Below are positions 17,173 through 25,957 of a DNA stretch of 48,855 bases, in pieces. A model generated the notes under the pieces. The model did not search any database and had not been told where the DNA came from. It saw only the letters and a list, made by a program, of their open reading frames with translations. The DNA lies in assembly GCF_029335485.1 (NCBI RefSeq), contig NZ_JARJLM010000324.1:1-48855 (forward strand), read 5' to 3'. Numbering within the stretch: position 1 is the stretch's first letter; every line of letters starts with the position of its first letter. Origin of the DNA: Cupriavidus basilensis. GTDB lineage: Bacteria > Pseudomonadota > Gammaproteobacteria > Burkholderiales > Burkholderiaceae. Position numbers and translations under genes: made by a program.

Positions 17173-17885
17173 TATTTTTTCTCCACGGGCCGCAGGAAAG
17201 CGAGCCATTTGTGCTCCGCGCGGCGGAACAGGTGAACGATTGCGAGCGAGACGATCAGGTACAGCACGGCGGCAAAGCCAAAGGACTCGAACGAACGGTA
17301 AGTCGCGGCATTGGCGTCACGCGCCACCTTGAGCAGATCGGGAACGGTGGCGACGAAGGCAACCGTCGTGGCGTGCAGCATCAGGATGACCTCGTTCCCA
17401 TAGTTGGGCAGCGAGCGGCGCAGCGCCGAGGGCAGGATCACGCGCAGGTAGAGCGTCAGGCGCGACATGCCGTAGGCCTTCGCCGCCTCCACCTCGCCAT
17501 AGGCCGTGCTCGCAATCGCCCCCGCGAAGATCTCCGTCGTATAGGCGCAGGTATTCAGGCCGAACGCCAGCACCGTGCAATTGAAGCCGTTGCGGAAGAA
17601 TTGGTTGAGCAGGTCCGCGTCCCTGACCACGGACAGCCCGTACACTCCCGAGTAGATCAGCAGCAGCTGCACGTACAGCGGCGTACCGCGAAAGAGGTAG
17701 GTATAGAGGCGGACCGGCATCGACAACGCACGGCACGACGAGGTACGCGCGACGGCCAGCGGCACGGCGGCCGCGAGGCCGATGGCGAGCGACAGGACCA
17801 GCAGCCACAGCGTCATGGCCAGGCCGGTCATCCTGGCGCCGTCCGAGTAGAGGTAAGCCTTCCAGTATTCGAGTAGCAGGTCCAT
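17172..17885 (-). CDS. Polar amino acid ABC transporter permease (HisM/AotM type)
   Basis: A 237-residue inner-membrane permease of the HisM class. It has the N-terminal membrane segment GLAMTLWLLVLSLAIGLAAA, the family pattern LFRGTPLYVQLLLIYSGVYG, and the EAA loop EVEAAKAYGMSRLTLYLRVI, which docks on the ATPase, followed by LPSALRRSLPNYGNEVILM. The ATG shares its A with the stop of the preceding permease (TGATG) and has GGGAGG about 10 bases upstream. A longer frame running back to 18587 is an out-of-frame reading of the upstream permease and was not used. Confidence 0.94.
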   Translation of the reverse strand: MDLLLEYWKAYLYSDGARMTGLAMTLWLLVLSLAIGLAAAVPLAVARTSSCRALSMPVRLYTYLFRGTPLYVQLLLIYSGVYGLSVVRDADLLNQFFRNGFNCTVLAFGLNTCAYTTEIFAGAIASTAYGEVEAAKAYGMSRLTLYLRVILPSALRRSLPNYGNEVILMLHATTVAFVATVPDLLKVARDANAATYRSFESFGFAAVLYLIVSLAIVHLFRRAEHKWLAFLRPVEKK

Positions 17886-18571
17886 CAGATTCTTGCCTCC
17901 CTTACGCCGAGCGAATAGCGCTTGCCCAGCCACACCAGCACCAGGTTGGAGACGGACGTCAGCGCCAGGTAAATGACCGCCGCGATCAGGATGAAGTTGA
18001 ACATGCTGAACGTGCTCTTGCCGGCATCCAGCGCGACCTTCACCAGATCGGTCAGCCCGATCAGCGAGACCAGCGCCGTGGCCTTGACCAGCACCTGCCA
18101 GTTGTTCGCGATGCCCGGCAGGGCAAAGCGCATCATCTGCGGAAACAGGATGCGCCGGAACACCTGCAGCCCGCTCATGCCGGTGGACACACCGGCCTCG
18201 ATCTGGCCCGCCGGCACCGACATGAACGCGCCGCGGAACGTCTCGGTGAAATAGGCGCCGTAGATGAAGCCGATCGTCATCACACCGGCCACGAAGGGAT
18301 CGATATCGACCTGGTCGATCTGCATATAGTCCGTCATCCGGTTCAGCCACATCTGGATGCTGTAGAACAGCAACAGCATCAGCACCAGGTCGGGCACGCC
18401 GCGTATCAGCGTCGTATAGACCGACGCAACCTTGTTCAGGGCGGCGACCCTGGACACCTTGGCGCTCGCGCCAAGCAAGCCCAGCACGACCGCCAGCAAG
18501 AGGGAAAGCAGCGCCAGCTTGACGGTCTGCCAAGTCCCTAGCGCTATCACCCAGCCATATCCATGCAGCAT
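17885..18571 (-). CDS. Polar amino acid ABC transporter permease (HisQ/AotQ type)
   Basis: A 228-residue permease of the HisQ class with about five membrane helices. Typical segments are GTWQTVKLALLSLLLAVVLG, TLIRGVPDLVLMLLLFY, the export-like GAYFTETFRGAFMSVPAGQI and the EAA loop EAGVSTGMSGLQVFRRILFP. It pairs with the HisM-type protein encoded immediately downstream as the membrane channel. It starts 66 bases after the D-amino-acid dehydrogenase stop, so the dehydrogenase is inserted between the receptor and permease genes of one transporter operon. Confidence 0.94.
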   Translation of the reverse strand: MLHGYGWVIALGTWQTVKLALLSLLLAVVLGLLGASAKVSRVAALNKVASVYTTLIRGVPDLVLMLLLFYSIQMWLNRMTDYMQIDQVDIDPFVAGVMTIGFIYGAYFTETFRGAFMSVPAGQIEAGVSTGMSGLQVFRRILFPQMMRFALPGIANNWQVLVKATALVSLIGLTDLVKVALDAGKSTFSMFNFILIAAVIYLALTSVSNLVLVWLGKRYSLGVREARI

Positions 18572-18637
18572 TGGTAACTCCTGTCATCCTGTGTCTGTGG
18601 CCGGCGCCCCGGCCAACACCCGGCTCTTCTGCTTCCG

Positions 18638-19882
18638 CTATGCAAAGCGCCCGGGGCTGTACGGCGCCGGGTCCGTAAAGGGCTTGCCGTCCGTCATCAT
18701 TTCCGCCAGCAGCCGCCCCGTGACCGGACCCAGCGTCAGGCCGTGGTGGTTATGCCCGAACGCAAACCAAAGCCCCTTGTGCCGCCCTGCCGCGCCAATC
18801 ACGGGCCGCATGTCCGGCGTGCAAGGCCGGCGCCCCATCCACGGCTGCGCGTCCAGCCGCTCGCCCAGCCTGAAGATCCCCTTCGCCTTGCGCTCCGCCC
18901 GCTCCAGCTGGACCGGGGTCGGTGGGCACGAATCCGACGAAAGCTCGACCCCGGTCGTCAGCCGCAGCCCTCTTTCCATTGGCGCGATCACATAGCCGAC
19001 TTCGCAGTCGGCGATCGGGAACCGTTGGGCGGTACCGGCTTCGGATCGATAGTGCATGTGGTACCCCCGCTTGCCCACAAGCGGAATGCGGTAGCCCAGT
19101 GGCGCGATCAGTTGGGTTGACCACGGCCCCTGCGCGATGACGACTTCGCTGGCCGCCATCTCTCCGCTGTCCGTATGCACACGCCAGGCGCTCCCGCTTT
19201 GCGCGAGCTGCGAGACAGCCGCCCGGACGATCGTCCCGCCCATGGACTGCAGCAGCGAGGCATAGCCCTTTGTCAGCTCGCCTGGGTCCGTCACACACTT
19301 CGGATCCACCCAGTGAATCGCACCGATGAAGCCAGGTGCGAGACCGGGCTCGGTCTGTTCCAGCGCCGCCTTGTCCAGCAGTTTCATGTCCAGCCGGTAG
19401 CGCAAGGCCAGCGGTTCGCAGACCGCCCGGCGCCGCGCAAAGGCTTCCGGGGTGCGGAACGCCTCGATCCATCCGCCGGATCTGACCAGGGGCTGCACGC
19501 CGGCAAGCGCGATCAGCTTGTCATGCTCGGAAACGCTGTGCGCTATCAGGGGCACCATGTCATGGCTCGCACGCGCCAGCCGCTTTGGCGCGGACTGATG
19601 CCAATAGCGCGCCAGCCACGGCAGGAACGACGGCAACGCCCGCGCGTCGTAGCGCAGGGCAGTCTGCCGGTTGCCCGCGTAGCGGACCAGCGTCGCCAGG
19701 TCCCGCGGAAAACCGTAGGGAACCACCGACGCCCGCTCGATCAGCCCCGCGTTGCCAAAGCTGGTTTCTTCCCCGGGAGCCCGCTTGTCCACCAGGATCA
19801 CCTTGCGGCCACGCTGCGCCAGGTGAACCGCAACACTGACGCCGACGATCCCGGCTCCGATAACAACGACATCTGCATCCAC
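18638..19882 (-). CDS. FAD-dependent D-amino-acid dehydrogenase (DadA family)
   Basis: A roughly 414-residue DAO/DadA-family flavoprotein. It starts with the FAD-binding VVVIGAGIVGVSVAVHLAQRG and LVDKRAPGEETSFGNAG, has DPGELTKGYASLLQSMGG in the substrate domain and ends with LWFAFGHNHHGLTLGPVTG, the second FAD contact. Such enzymes oxidise D-amino acids to imino acids and pass electrons to the quinone pool. The GTG at 19882 was chosen because it has GGAG 7 bases upstream; an upstream GTG at 19927 would add 15 residues. Its place between the receptor and the permeases suggests that its substrate is brought in by this transporter, possibly D-arginine or another basic amino acid. Related enzymes acting on D-hydroxyproline cannot be excluded. 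Confidence 0.88.
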   Translation of the reverse strand: MDADVVVIGAGIVGVSVAVHLAQRGRKVILVDKRAPGEETSFGNAGLIERASVVPYGFPRDLATLVRYAGNRQTALRYDARALPSFLPWLARYWHQSAPKRLARASHDMVPLIAHSVSEHDKLIALAGVQPLVRSGGWIEAFRTPEAFARRRAVCEPLALRYRLDMKLLDKAALEQTEPGLAPGFIGAIHWVDPKCVTDPGELTKGYASLLQSMGGTIVRAAVSQLAQSGSAWRVHTDSGEMAASEVVIAQGPWSTQLIAPLGYRIPLVGKRGYHMHYRSEAGTAQRFPIADCEVGYVIAPMERGLRLTTGVELSSDSCPPTPVQLERAERKAKGIFRLGERLDAQPWMGRRPCTPDMRPVIGAAGRHKGLWFAFGHNHHGLTLGPVTGRLLAEMMTDGKPFTDPAPYSPGRFA

Positions 19883-19975
19883 GCCAACACTCCGAAAATC
19901 AACGCCTTCCGCCGTACTCCGCCGCACCGGTCCCGAGCGGCGGCAATGCCCGGCCTGCAGCCGGGCCCGCCCCGC

Positions 19976-20764
19976 TTACTCTTTGACGATGATGTCGCGC
20001 TTGAAGTACTTGTTGGACAGCGCCGACAGCGTCCCGTCCTTTTTCAGCGCGGCGATGGCACCGAGCAGCCTCTCCCGCAACGCGTCGTCGCCCTTGCGAG
20101 TGCCAAGGCCGGTGCCCACGCCAAGCGTGGCGGGGTCGACCAGCGCCGGGCCGGCGAAGTCGAAATCGCGTCCCTCGGGCTTGCCCAGCAGGCCGTCCAG
20201 CGCGGTCTGGGACTCCTGGACCGCGCCATCGATACGCCCGGCGATCAGGTCGGCGAACACTTGTGCCTGGTCCTGGTACGAGACGACCTCGACGCCGGCC
20301 TTGGCCCAGTGCTTCTGCAGATAGGCTTCCTGGGTCGTGCCGCGCATCACGCCAACCGTCTTGCCCTTCATGCTCTCCACGGTCGGCTGGAGTTTCGCCG
20401 AGCGCCTTGCCACCAGCTGGATCGGCACGATATAGAGCGGCGGCGTGAAATCGATGATCTGCCTGCGCTTCTCGGTGATGTTCATGGCCGAGTTCACGAC
20501 ATCGAACTTGCGCGCCTGCAGCGCGGGAATCAGTCCGTCGAAGTCGTTCTCCACCCACACGCATTTGACGTTCAGCTTCTTGCAGATGGCGTTGCCCACA
20601 TCGATGTCGAAACCCTGCAGATCGCCCGACGGCGACTTGCTCTCGAACGGCGGGTAGGTCGGGTTCAGGCCCATGCGCAGGACCTGGGGCGGCTGGGCAC
20701 TGGCGGACGACAGCATCGCACCCGATGCGATCAGTCCAAGGAAGAGCTTCATATTCCACTTCAT
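19976..20764 (-). CDS. Periplasmic basic amino acid-binding protein (ArgT/AotJ type)
   Basis: A 262-residue periplasmic receptor. It has a Sec signal (MKLFLGLIASGAMLSSASAQ region, cleavage near SASA), then LRMGLNPTYPPFESKSPSG and GFDIDVGNAICKKLNVKCVW, the core signature of the family-3 solute-binding proteins. The lysine-arginine-ornithine group often contains this PPFESK segment, with the acidic WVENDFDGLIPALQARKFD. The start at 20764 has GGAG at about 11 bases; a longer frame to 20821 would put 19 residues before the signal. It is the first gene of the transporter operon and is divergent from the ArgR-like regulator. Confidence 0.92.
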   Translation of the reverse strand: MKWNMKLFLGLIASGAMLSSASAQPPQVLRMGLNPTYPPFESKSPSGDLQGFDIDVGNAICKKLNVKCVWVENDFDGLIPALQARKFDVVNSAMNITEKRRQIIDFTPPLYIVPIQLVARRSAKLQPTVESMKGKTVGVMRGTTQEAYLQKHWAKAGVEVVSYQDQAQVFADLIAGRIDGAVQESQTALDGLLGKPEGRDFDFAGPALVDPATLGVGTGLGTRKGDDALRERLLGAIAALKKDGTLSALSNKYFKRDIIVKE

Positions 20765-21173
20765 AGCGTTTGCATCTCCGATGTCTTGCGAGCCTCGCGG
20801 CTCCCTGGAAGCACCTGACACCCAAGGGCGCCGCAGGCCTGTCAGGCTGTGGATCGACGTTCGCCGCGATTTCTCCTGGCGGATGGAATCGGCCGAACCC
20901 GGTATTGCGCGGCTTGGCGATATGCTGGCCTGACGCGGAAACGAAATATAGACACAATTTCCATTATGGACAATCGGGTATACGCTAGCATCCGGTACCG
21001 GCTCACGCCGTCGCCGGTCCCGCGCAAGGCGTGGCCTTATACCGGACCGGGAAATTGGCCCTTACCCGCGGCCGGGACTTTGATTAGGATGGATTGCGGG
21101 TGCGTCGCCGACATCGGCCCATGCATGGCCCGGGCACGCCCACCGGCACAAAGAAGCAAAGGAACAAGGAACC
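20765..21173. other. Divergent intergenic region, receptor operon and argR-like gene
   Basis: 409 bases without a gene. The AT-rich stretch 20941-20990 is the likely promoter zone. It contains TCCATTATGGA (20960-20970), a perfect 5-base-arm palindrome, and at 20931 TGACGC, then 8 bases, AA and TATAG. That resembles the half-site I recall for Pseudomonas ArgR (TGTCGC-N8-AA) with one mismatch. I did not find a clear second half-site in register, so the ArgR call is weak. No small gene is evident. Confidence 0.4.
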
Positions 21174-22136
21174 ATGAGCGCGAGGATAGAAGCCGCTGTT
21201 GGCGGCCCCCCCTGGCGCAAGCTGCTCGGGGCAACCGGCATGGACGTGCTGCTTTACGGATGGAGCGCCCCCTTGCCCGCGGAGATCGCGTTCCTGCACC
21301 GCATCCTGCAGCTTGCCCAGGCACTCGGCAGCAATCACGGCATGCGTGTTTCCACGGCGATCGCTTCGGAAACCGGGGCTTGCCCGCCCTGCGATGTGCT
21401 CATCCTGTGGGAGCAGCCGCAGCCGTACAGCCCGGGCGCGCCCTCCGGCCGGCTCGACGAACTGATCGAGAAAGCCACCTACGTATGCGTGATCGGCAAG
21501 GCGGTGCTGTGGCTGCTGCAGACCCGCTGGTCAGCCGGCATGCGCGTCGCACTGCACTGGCATGACGCCATGGTGCTGGACGCGCCGGCGGACGATGCCA
21601 TCCTGTCGCCGGCCATCATCGAGCACACGGGCAAATGGACAACCTGCTGCGGGGGCACGGCTGCCATCGACCTGGCCCTGGGTCTTGTGCGCGATACGCT
21701 CGGCACGCAACTGGCCAGCACCATCCAGGACATGCTGTGCATCGAGCGCATCCGCGAACCAGCCGAGCGCCAGCGTGTTGCGCTGCAGACGCAGTTCAGC
21801 GGCCTGACGCCCAAGCTGTCCGAGGCGGTCGCGCTGATGGAAGCCAATATCGAGGAGCCGCTGCAGGCAGAGGAAATCGCACGCCTGGTCGGCGTGTCGC
21901 GGCGCCAGCTGGAGCGGCTGTTCAAGCAGCACCTCAATGCCGTGCCGTCGCGCTATTACCTGGACATCCGCCTGGCCAGGGCGCGCCGGCTGCTGCGGGA
22001 ATCCCGCCATTCCCTGCTGCAGATCGGCCTGATGTGCGGCTTCTCGTCGGGTCCGCACTTTTCCACGACCTACCGGACGGTCTTTGGGCTGACCCCGCGC
22101 GAGGAGAGGCAGCGGATTCTCCGCCCGGAGGCCTGA
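21174..22136 (+). CDS. argR: AraC-family regulator of arginine catabolism (ArgR-like, GATase1-like plus HTH)
   Basis: A 320-residue regulator: an N-terminal DJ-1/PfpI-like domain (about 22-190) with no obvious catalytic Cys, and a C-terminal AraC DNA-binding domain (about 215-315: LSEAVALMEANIEEPLQAEE, GVSRRQLERLFKQHLN, RARRLLRESRHSLLQIGLMC). This is the architecture of Pseudomonas ArgR, which activates the aot transporter and aru (AST) operons in response to arginine. Here it sits between exactly those two gene sets. The ATG has AAGGAACC as ribosome site. The symbol rests on family and context; other GATase-AraC regulators respond to choline or carnitine. Confidence 0.87.
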   Translation: MSARIEAAVGGPPWRKLLGATGMDVLLYGWSAPLPAEIAFLHRILQLAQALGSNHGMRVSTAIASETGACPPCDVLILWEQPQPYSPGAPSGRLDELIEKATYVCVIGKAVLWLLQTRWSAGMRVALHWHDAMVLDAPADDAILSPAIIEHTGKWTTCCGGTAAIDLALGLVRDTLGTQLASTIQDMLCIERIREPAERQRVALQTQFSGLTPKLSEAVALMEANIEEPLQAEEIARLVGVSRRQLERLFKQHLNAVPSRYYLDIRLARARRLLRESRHSLLQIGLMCGFSSGPHFSTTYRTVFGLTPREERQRILRPEA

Positions 22137-22309
22137 GCCGTTCGGCGAAGCCGGTTTCAGCCATGACGGCGCAGATCTGAAATGCGACGTCGCATCCGTG
22201 GATTGAGCGGCGTCCCGCAGCACGTACAGTTCGGGACGCTGCCAGGCCAGCCACACAGGCAGATTCACCGCGACCGATCGCGGCTCATCGTGACTTATGC
22301 AGGAACACC

Positions 22310-23332
22310 ATGTGGATAGCCCGCCCCGCCGTTGAAAAGGATGCGTCCGCGCTGTTTGCACTTGCACAGCGCGCGACCCCGCACGTCCACACGCTGCCCC
22401 GCACGCGCGAGCGTATCGACGATGCCGTCTCGCGCTGCGCCGAAGCCCTGGCACGATCCGTCGACATGCCGGGAGACGAACGCTACCAGATGGTGCTGGA
22501 GCGCCCTGACGGCACGCTGGCCGGTGCCGCGTCCATCTCGGCCACCGCCGGCGCGGCGGGCGCCTATTTCTCCTACCGGAACGACGTCATCCACCATGTG
22601 TCGCGCGATCTTGGCATCAGCAACAACGTGCATGTGCTGACGCTGAGTTCGGATCTCACCGCGCATTCGCAACTGTCCGGCTTCCTGGTGGATGCGCCCG
22701 GGGAAGACGCCTGGGCGGGCCCCCTGCTGTCGCGCTCGCGCCTGATGCTGGCGGCGGCCGACCGGCGGCGCTTCGCCGACGAGTTCTTCGTCTGCCTGGC
22801 TGGCCAGACCCGCGCGGATCATTCATCGCCTTTCTGGGATGCGATCGGGCGCAAGTTCTTCAACATGGATTACCTGTCGGCCGAACGCGTGGTGCAGGGT
22901 GCCCGCAACGGCACGCTTTTCGTGGAACTGATGCCGCACTACCCCGTCTACGTTTCCCTCCTGCCCGACGAGGCCCGGGAGGTGATCGGCCAATTGCACC
23001 CGGCTGCCACCTATCCGTTCGACATCCTGAGCGCGGAAGGCTTCGAGGCGGAGCGCTATGTCGACATCTTCGACGGCGGCCCGGTGCTGGAAGCCCACGC
23101 ATCCCGCCTGCAGACCCTCGCCACCGCCCGCACGCTGACCGCCGGGCTTGACGCCGGGAACCAGCCCGCCGAGACCTGCCTGGTGGCTTCCACCGGCCCG
23201 CTGGCCACGTTCCGCTGCACCATCGCCAGCGGCGTGGTCGAGCTGGACCGGGGCAGGATCTCCCTTGCCGCCCGAACGCTGGAATCGTTGCGCGTTTCGC
23301 CCGGCGATGCCGTCATCGTGGCGGCCGCATGA
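22310..23332 (+). CDS. aruF: Arginine/ornithine N-succinyltransferase, alpha subunit
   Basis: First subunit of the AST-pathway succinyltransferase, which makes N2-succinylarginine (or succinylornithine) from the amino acid and succinyl-CoA. The 340-residue AstA-family protein has YFSYRNDVIHHVSRDLG, NNVHVLTLSSDLT, FWDAIGRKFFNMDYLSAERV and the C-terminal-half VELMPHYPVYVSLLPDEARE with DIFDGGPVLEAH. The fold is GNAT-like. The gene is 173 bases after argR and 49 bases before the beta subunit gene. Two-subunit enzymes of this kind are known as AruFG in Pseudomonas. Confidence 0.93.
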   Translation: MWIARPAVEKDASALFALAQRATPHVHTLPRTRERIDDAVSRCAEALARSVDMPGDERYQMVLERPDGTLAGAASISATAGAAGAYFSYRNDVIHHVSRDLGISNNVHVLTLSSDLTAHSQLSGFLVDAPGEDAWAGPLLSRSRLMLAAADRRRFADEFFVCLAGQTRADHSSPFWDAIGRKFFNMDYLSAERVVQGARNGTLFVELMPHYPVYVSLLPDEAREVIGQLHPAATYPFDILSAEGFEAERYVDIFDGGPVLEAHASRLQTLATARTLTAGLDAGNQPAETCLVASTGPLATFRCTIASGVVELDRGRISLAARTLESLRVSPGDAVIVAAA

Positions 23333-23381
23333 CCCGGCCAGACACAGCGCGACACACTGTGATGCCCCCCCAGGAGCCCGC

Positions 23382-24422
23382 ATGATCGTTCTACGCGCAA
23401 TCCATGCCACCCACCTTCCCGCCCTGCTCTCGCTGGCGCAGAAGGTTGGCCCCGGCATGACCACCCTCAAGGCGGATGCCGCCGTACTGGGCAAGCGCAT
23501 CGCCACCGCCGAGGCGTCGTTCAGCGGCGAACTGCCGCCCGAGCAATGCGACTATGTCTTCGTCCTCGAAGACACGGCAACCCGCCAGGTCTGCGGCGTC
23601 AGCGCCCTGAAGGCCGCGGTGGGCCTGGAAGATGCGTTCTACAGCTTCCGCCTCGGCCAACTGGTGCATTCCTGCCGCGAGATCGGCGTCTACTCCAACA
23701 AGAAGACGCTCTTCCTGTCGAACGACCTCACCGGCTGCGCGGAGCTTTGCACCCTGTTCCTCGACCCCGCCTACCGCAGCGGCAACAACGGAAAACTGCT
23801 GTCGAAAGGCCGCCTGCTGTTCGCCGCCAGCTTTATCGACCTGCTTCCCGAGGTGATCTGCGCCGAGCTCAGGGGATTCCTCCGCCCGGACGGCACTTCG
23901 CCGTTCTGGGAGAGTCTCGGCAAGCACTTCTTCAAGATGGATTTCTCCGTGGCCGACGACAAGAGCGGCGGCGGCGCCAAGTCGTTTATCGCGGAGCTGA
24001 TGCCGCGCTTTCCCATCTACACCGACTTCCTGAGCGACGAAGCGCGCGCGGTGATCGGCCGCGCGCACGCCGATACCGAGCCCGCGCGGCGCATGCTGGA
24101 ACAGGAGGGCCTGGACTACGAAGGCCTGGTGGATATCTTCGATGCCGGCCCGGTGGTCCAGGGGCACGTCAAGCATCTGCGCATCACCAAGGACAGCATG
24201 CTCGCGATCGCCCGCCCGGCAGCGGGCAGCGAACCCGCCGGCGCGCACCCGGTGCTGGTCGGCAATACCAGGCGCGGCGACTTCCGCGCCATCGTCAGCC
24301 ATTCGGCGCCCGCCTTTGGCAGCCTGCCGCTGACCGGCGAAGAGCGCGAGGCGCTCGCCGTCAACGCCGGCGACCCCGTCCGCGTCGTCACGCTCAAGCC
24401 GGGAGAGAAGCTCAATGGATAA
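23382..24422 (+). CDS. aruG: Arginine N-succinyltransferase, beta subunit
   Basis: Second AstA-family subunit, 346 residues, about 35-40 percent identical by eye to the alpha subunit along most of its length. The core reads FYSFRLGQLVHSCREIGVYS, TLFLSNDLTGCAELCTLFLD, FWESLGKHFFKMDFSVADD and AELMPRFPIYTDFLSDEAR, then DIFDAGPVVQGHVKHLR. It starts at an ATG with CAGGAG 7 bases upstream; a longer frame back to 23148 is out of place over aruF. Its last 8 bases overlap astB. The pair probably forms a heteromeric enzyme, each from an ancient duplication. Confidence 0.93.
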   Translation: MIVLRAIHATHLPALLSLAQKVGPGMTTLKADAAVLGKRIATAEASFSGELPPEQCDYVFVLEDTATRQVCGVSALKAAVGLEDAFYSFRLGQLVHSCREIGVYSNKKTLFLSNDLTGCAELCTLFLDPAYRSGNNGKLLSKGRLLFAASFIDLLPEVICAELRGFLRPDGTSPFWESLGKHFFKMDFSVADDKSGGGAKSFIAELMPRFPIYTDFLSDEARAVIGRAHADTEPARRMLEQEGLDYEGLVDIFDAGPVVQGHVKHLRITKDSMLAIARPAAGSEPAGAHPVLVGNTRRGDFRAIVSHSAPAFGSLPLTGEEREALAVNAGDPVRVVTLKPGEKLNG

Positions 24423-25836
24423 CCATTGCGATCCGCAAGGCCAGCTACCGGACGATCCGTTCACGCTGGCAGGGAGCTTTGGCGCAGGAGGCAGACCGCG
24501 CGCGCAAGAGTTCAACTTCGACGGACTCGTGGGGCCCAGCCACCACCACTCGGGCCTCGCCACCGGCAATATCGCCTCCATGCGCAATCGCGGCACTGCC
24601 GCGAATCCGCGCAAGGCGGCGCTGCAGGGCCTGGAGAAGATGCTGGCCCTGCACCGCCGGGGCATTCCCCAGGCCGTGCTGCCACCGCTCGCCAGGCCGA
24701 ACCTGCGGCTGCTGCGGGCGCTCGGCTTCAACGGCAGCGACGCGGCGGTGCTTGCCAAGGCTGCACAGCTGGAGCCGCAACTGCTGTCGGCGGCCTACTC
24801 CGCTTCGTCGATGTGGACCGCCAACGCCGCCACGGTCTGCCCTGCGGCGGACTCCGCCGACGGCAAGGTCCATTTCACCCCGGCCAATCTCAGCGCCAAG
24901 CTGCACCGGTCGCTCGAGCATCCGGACACGGCGCGGCTGCTCCGTCAGATCTTCAGCAACGAGCAGTATTTCGCCGTGCACGACGCCCTTCCCGGCGTTG
25001 CCGCCCTCGGCGACGAAGGCGCGGCGAACCATACGCGCTTTGCCCGCGCCCATGGAGAGCCCGGCGTCCAGTTCTTCGTCCACGGCGAAGACGCTTTCGC
25101 CGCCGCGGACGCGGCCCCGCGCAGGTTCGCTCCCCGCCAGTACGCCGAAGCCAGCCGCGCCGTGGCCCGGCTGCACCGGCTCGACCCGGCACGGACGGTC
25201 CATGCGCGGCAATCGGCGGTGGCAATCGATGCCGGCGTCTTTCACAACGACGTGATCGCCGTCGGGCACCTGGATACCTTGTTCTATCACCAGGCCGCCT
25301 TCGATGACGAGCCCGGCACAATCGCTGCGCTGACCAGGGCCTGCGACACAAGCGGCCTGGCGCTCAATTGCATCCGCGTAGCCGAAGACCAGCTCTCGCT
25401 GCAGGACGCCGTTGCCACCTACCTGTTCAACAGCCAGCTGCTCTGCGCTCCCGACGGCGGCAAGCTGATGGTCGTGCCCGCCGAGTGCCAGGATAATGCC
25501 GCGTGCCGGACCTATCTGGAGCAACTGTCGGCACCCGGGGCGCCGATTGCCGAAGTCCTGTCCTTCGACTTGCGCGAAAGCATGCGCAATGGCGGCGGCC
25601 CGGCCTGCCTGCGCCTGCGGGTGGTGCTGGACGCCGCGCAAGCGGCCTCCATTGGCAGCCATGTGTTCTTCAGCGAAGCGCTGCACGACACGCTGGTTGC
25701 GTGGGTCGCCCGCCACTACCGCGACCGCCTGCTGCCCGACGACCTGCGCGACCCGCAACTGCTGGATGAAATCCGGGTGGCGCTGCACGAGCTGGAACAC
25801 ATCCTGAATCTGCCGGGGTTCTACACCGTGGACTGA
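24415..25836 (+). CDS. astB: N-succinylarginine dihydrolase
   Basis: Second AST enzyme: converts N2-succinylarginine to succinylornithine, CO2 and two ammonia. The 473-residue protein has the AstB hallmarks: FNFDGLVGPSHHHSGLATGN, ALGDEGAANHTR (catalytic Glu), GVFHNDVIAVGH (catalytic His) and MRNGGGPACLRLRV near the end (nucleophilic Cys). It is about 25 residues longer at the N-terminus than E. coli AstB. The ATG overlaps the aruG stop by 8 bases. The following gene is a racemase. astC, astD and astE are not in this window, so the pathway must be completed by genes elsewhere. Confidence 0.94.
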   Translation: MDNHCDPQGQLPDDPFTLAGSFGAGGRPRAQEFNFDGLVGPSHHHSGLATGNIASMRNRGTAANPRKAALQGLEKMLALHRRGIPQAVLPPLARPNLRLLRALGFNGSDAAVLAKAAQLEPQLLSAAYSASSMWTANAATVCPAADSADGKVHFTPANLSAKLHRSLEHPDTARLLRQIFSNEQYFAVHDALPGVAALGDEGAANHTRFARAHGEPGVQFFVHGEDAFAAADAAPRRFAPRQYAEASRAVARLHRLDPARTVHARQSAVAIDAGVFHNDVIAVGHLDTLFYHQAAFDDEPGTIAALTRACDTSGLALNCIRVAEDQLSLQDAVATYLFNSQLLCAPDGGKLMVVPAECQDNAACRTYLEQLSAPGAPIAEVLSFDLRESMRNGGGPACLRLRVVLDAAQAASIGSHVFFSEALHDTLVAWVARHYRDRLLPDDLRDPQLLDEIRVALHELEHILNLPGFYTVD

Positions 25837-25957
25837 CAGCGCGCCCGCACACGGCCACCCGGCCATTCCAACCATTTCCACTCCATCACCGCCCGATGCG
25901 GTGCGGCTTCGTACGCGCCGCATCCGGCCATCGCCACATCAGGAAACAAGAGTTCAT

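Noticed and set aside
17886-18587. Extension of the HisM-type gene into a 471-codon frame
   Set aside because: The added part is an out-of-frame reading of the HisQ-type gene; the real start is the TGATG overlap at 17885.
20931-20951. Firm ArgR operator
   Set aside because: Only one imperfect half-site is found and the consensus is recalled, not computed; kept as a weak note in the intergenic entry.
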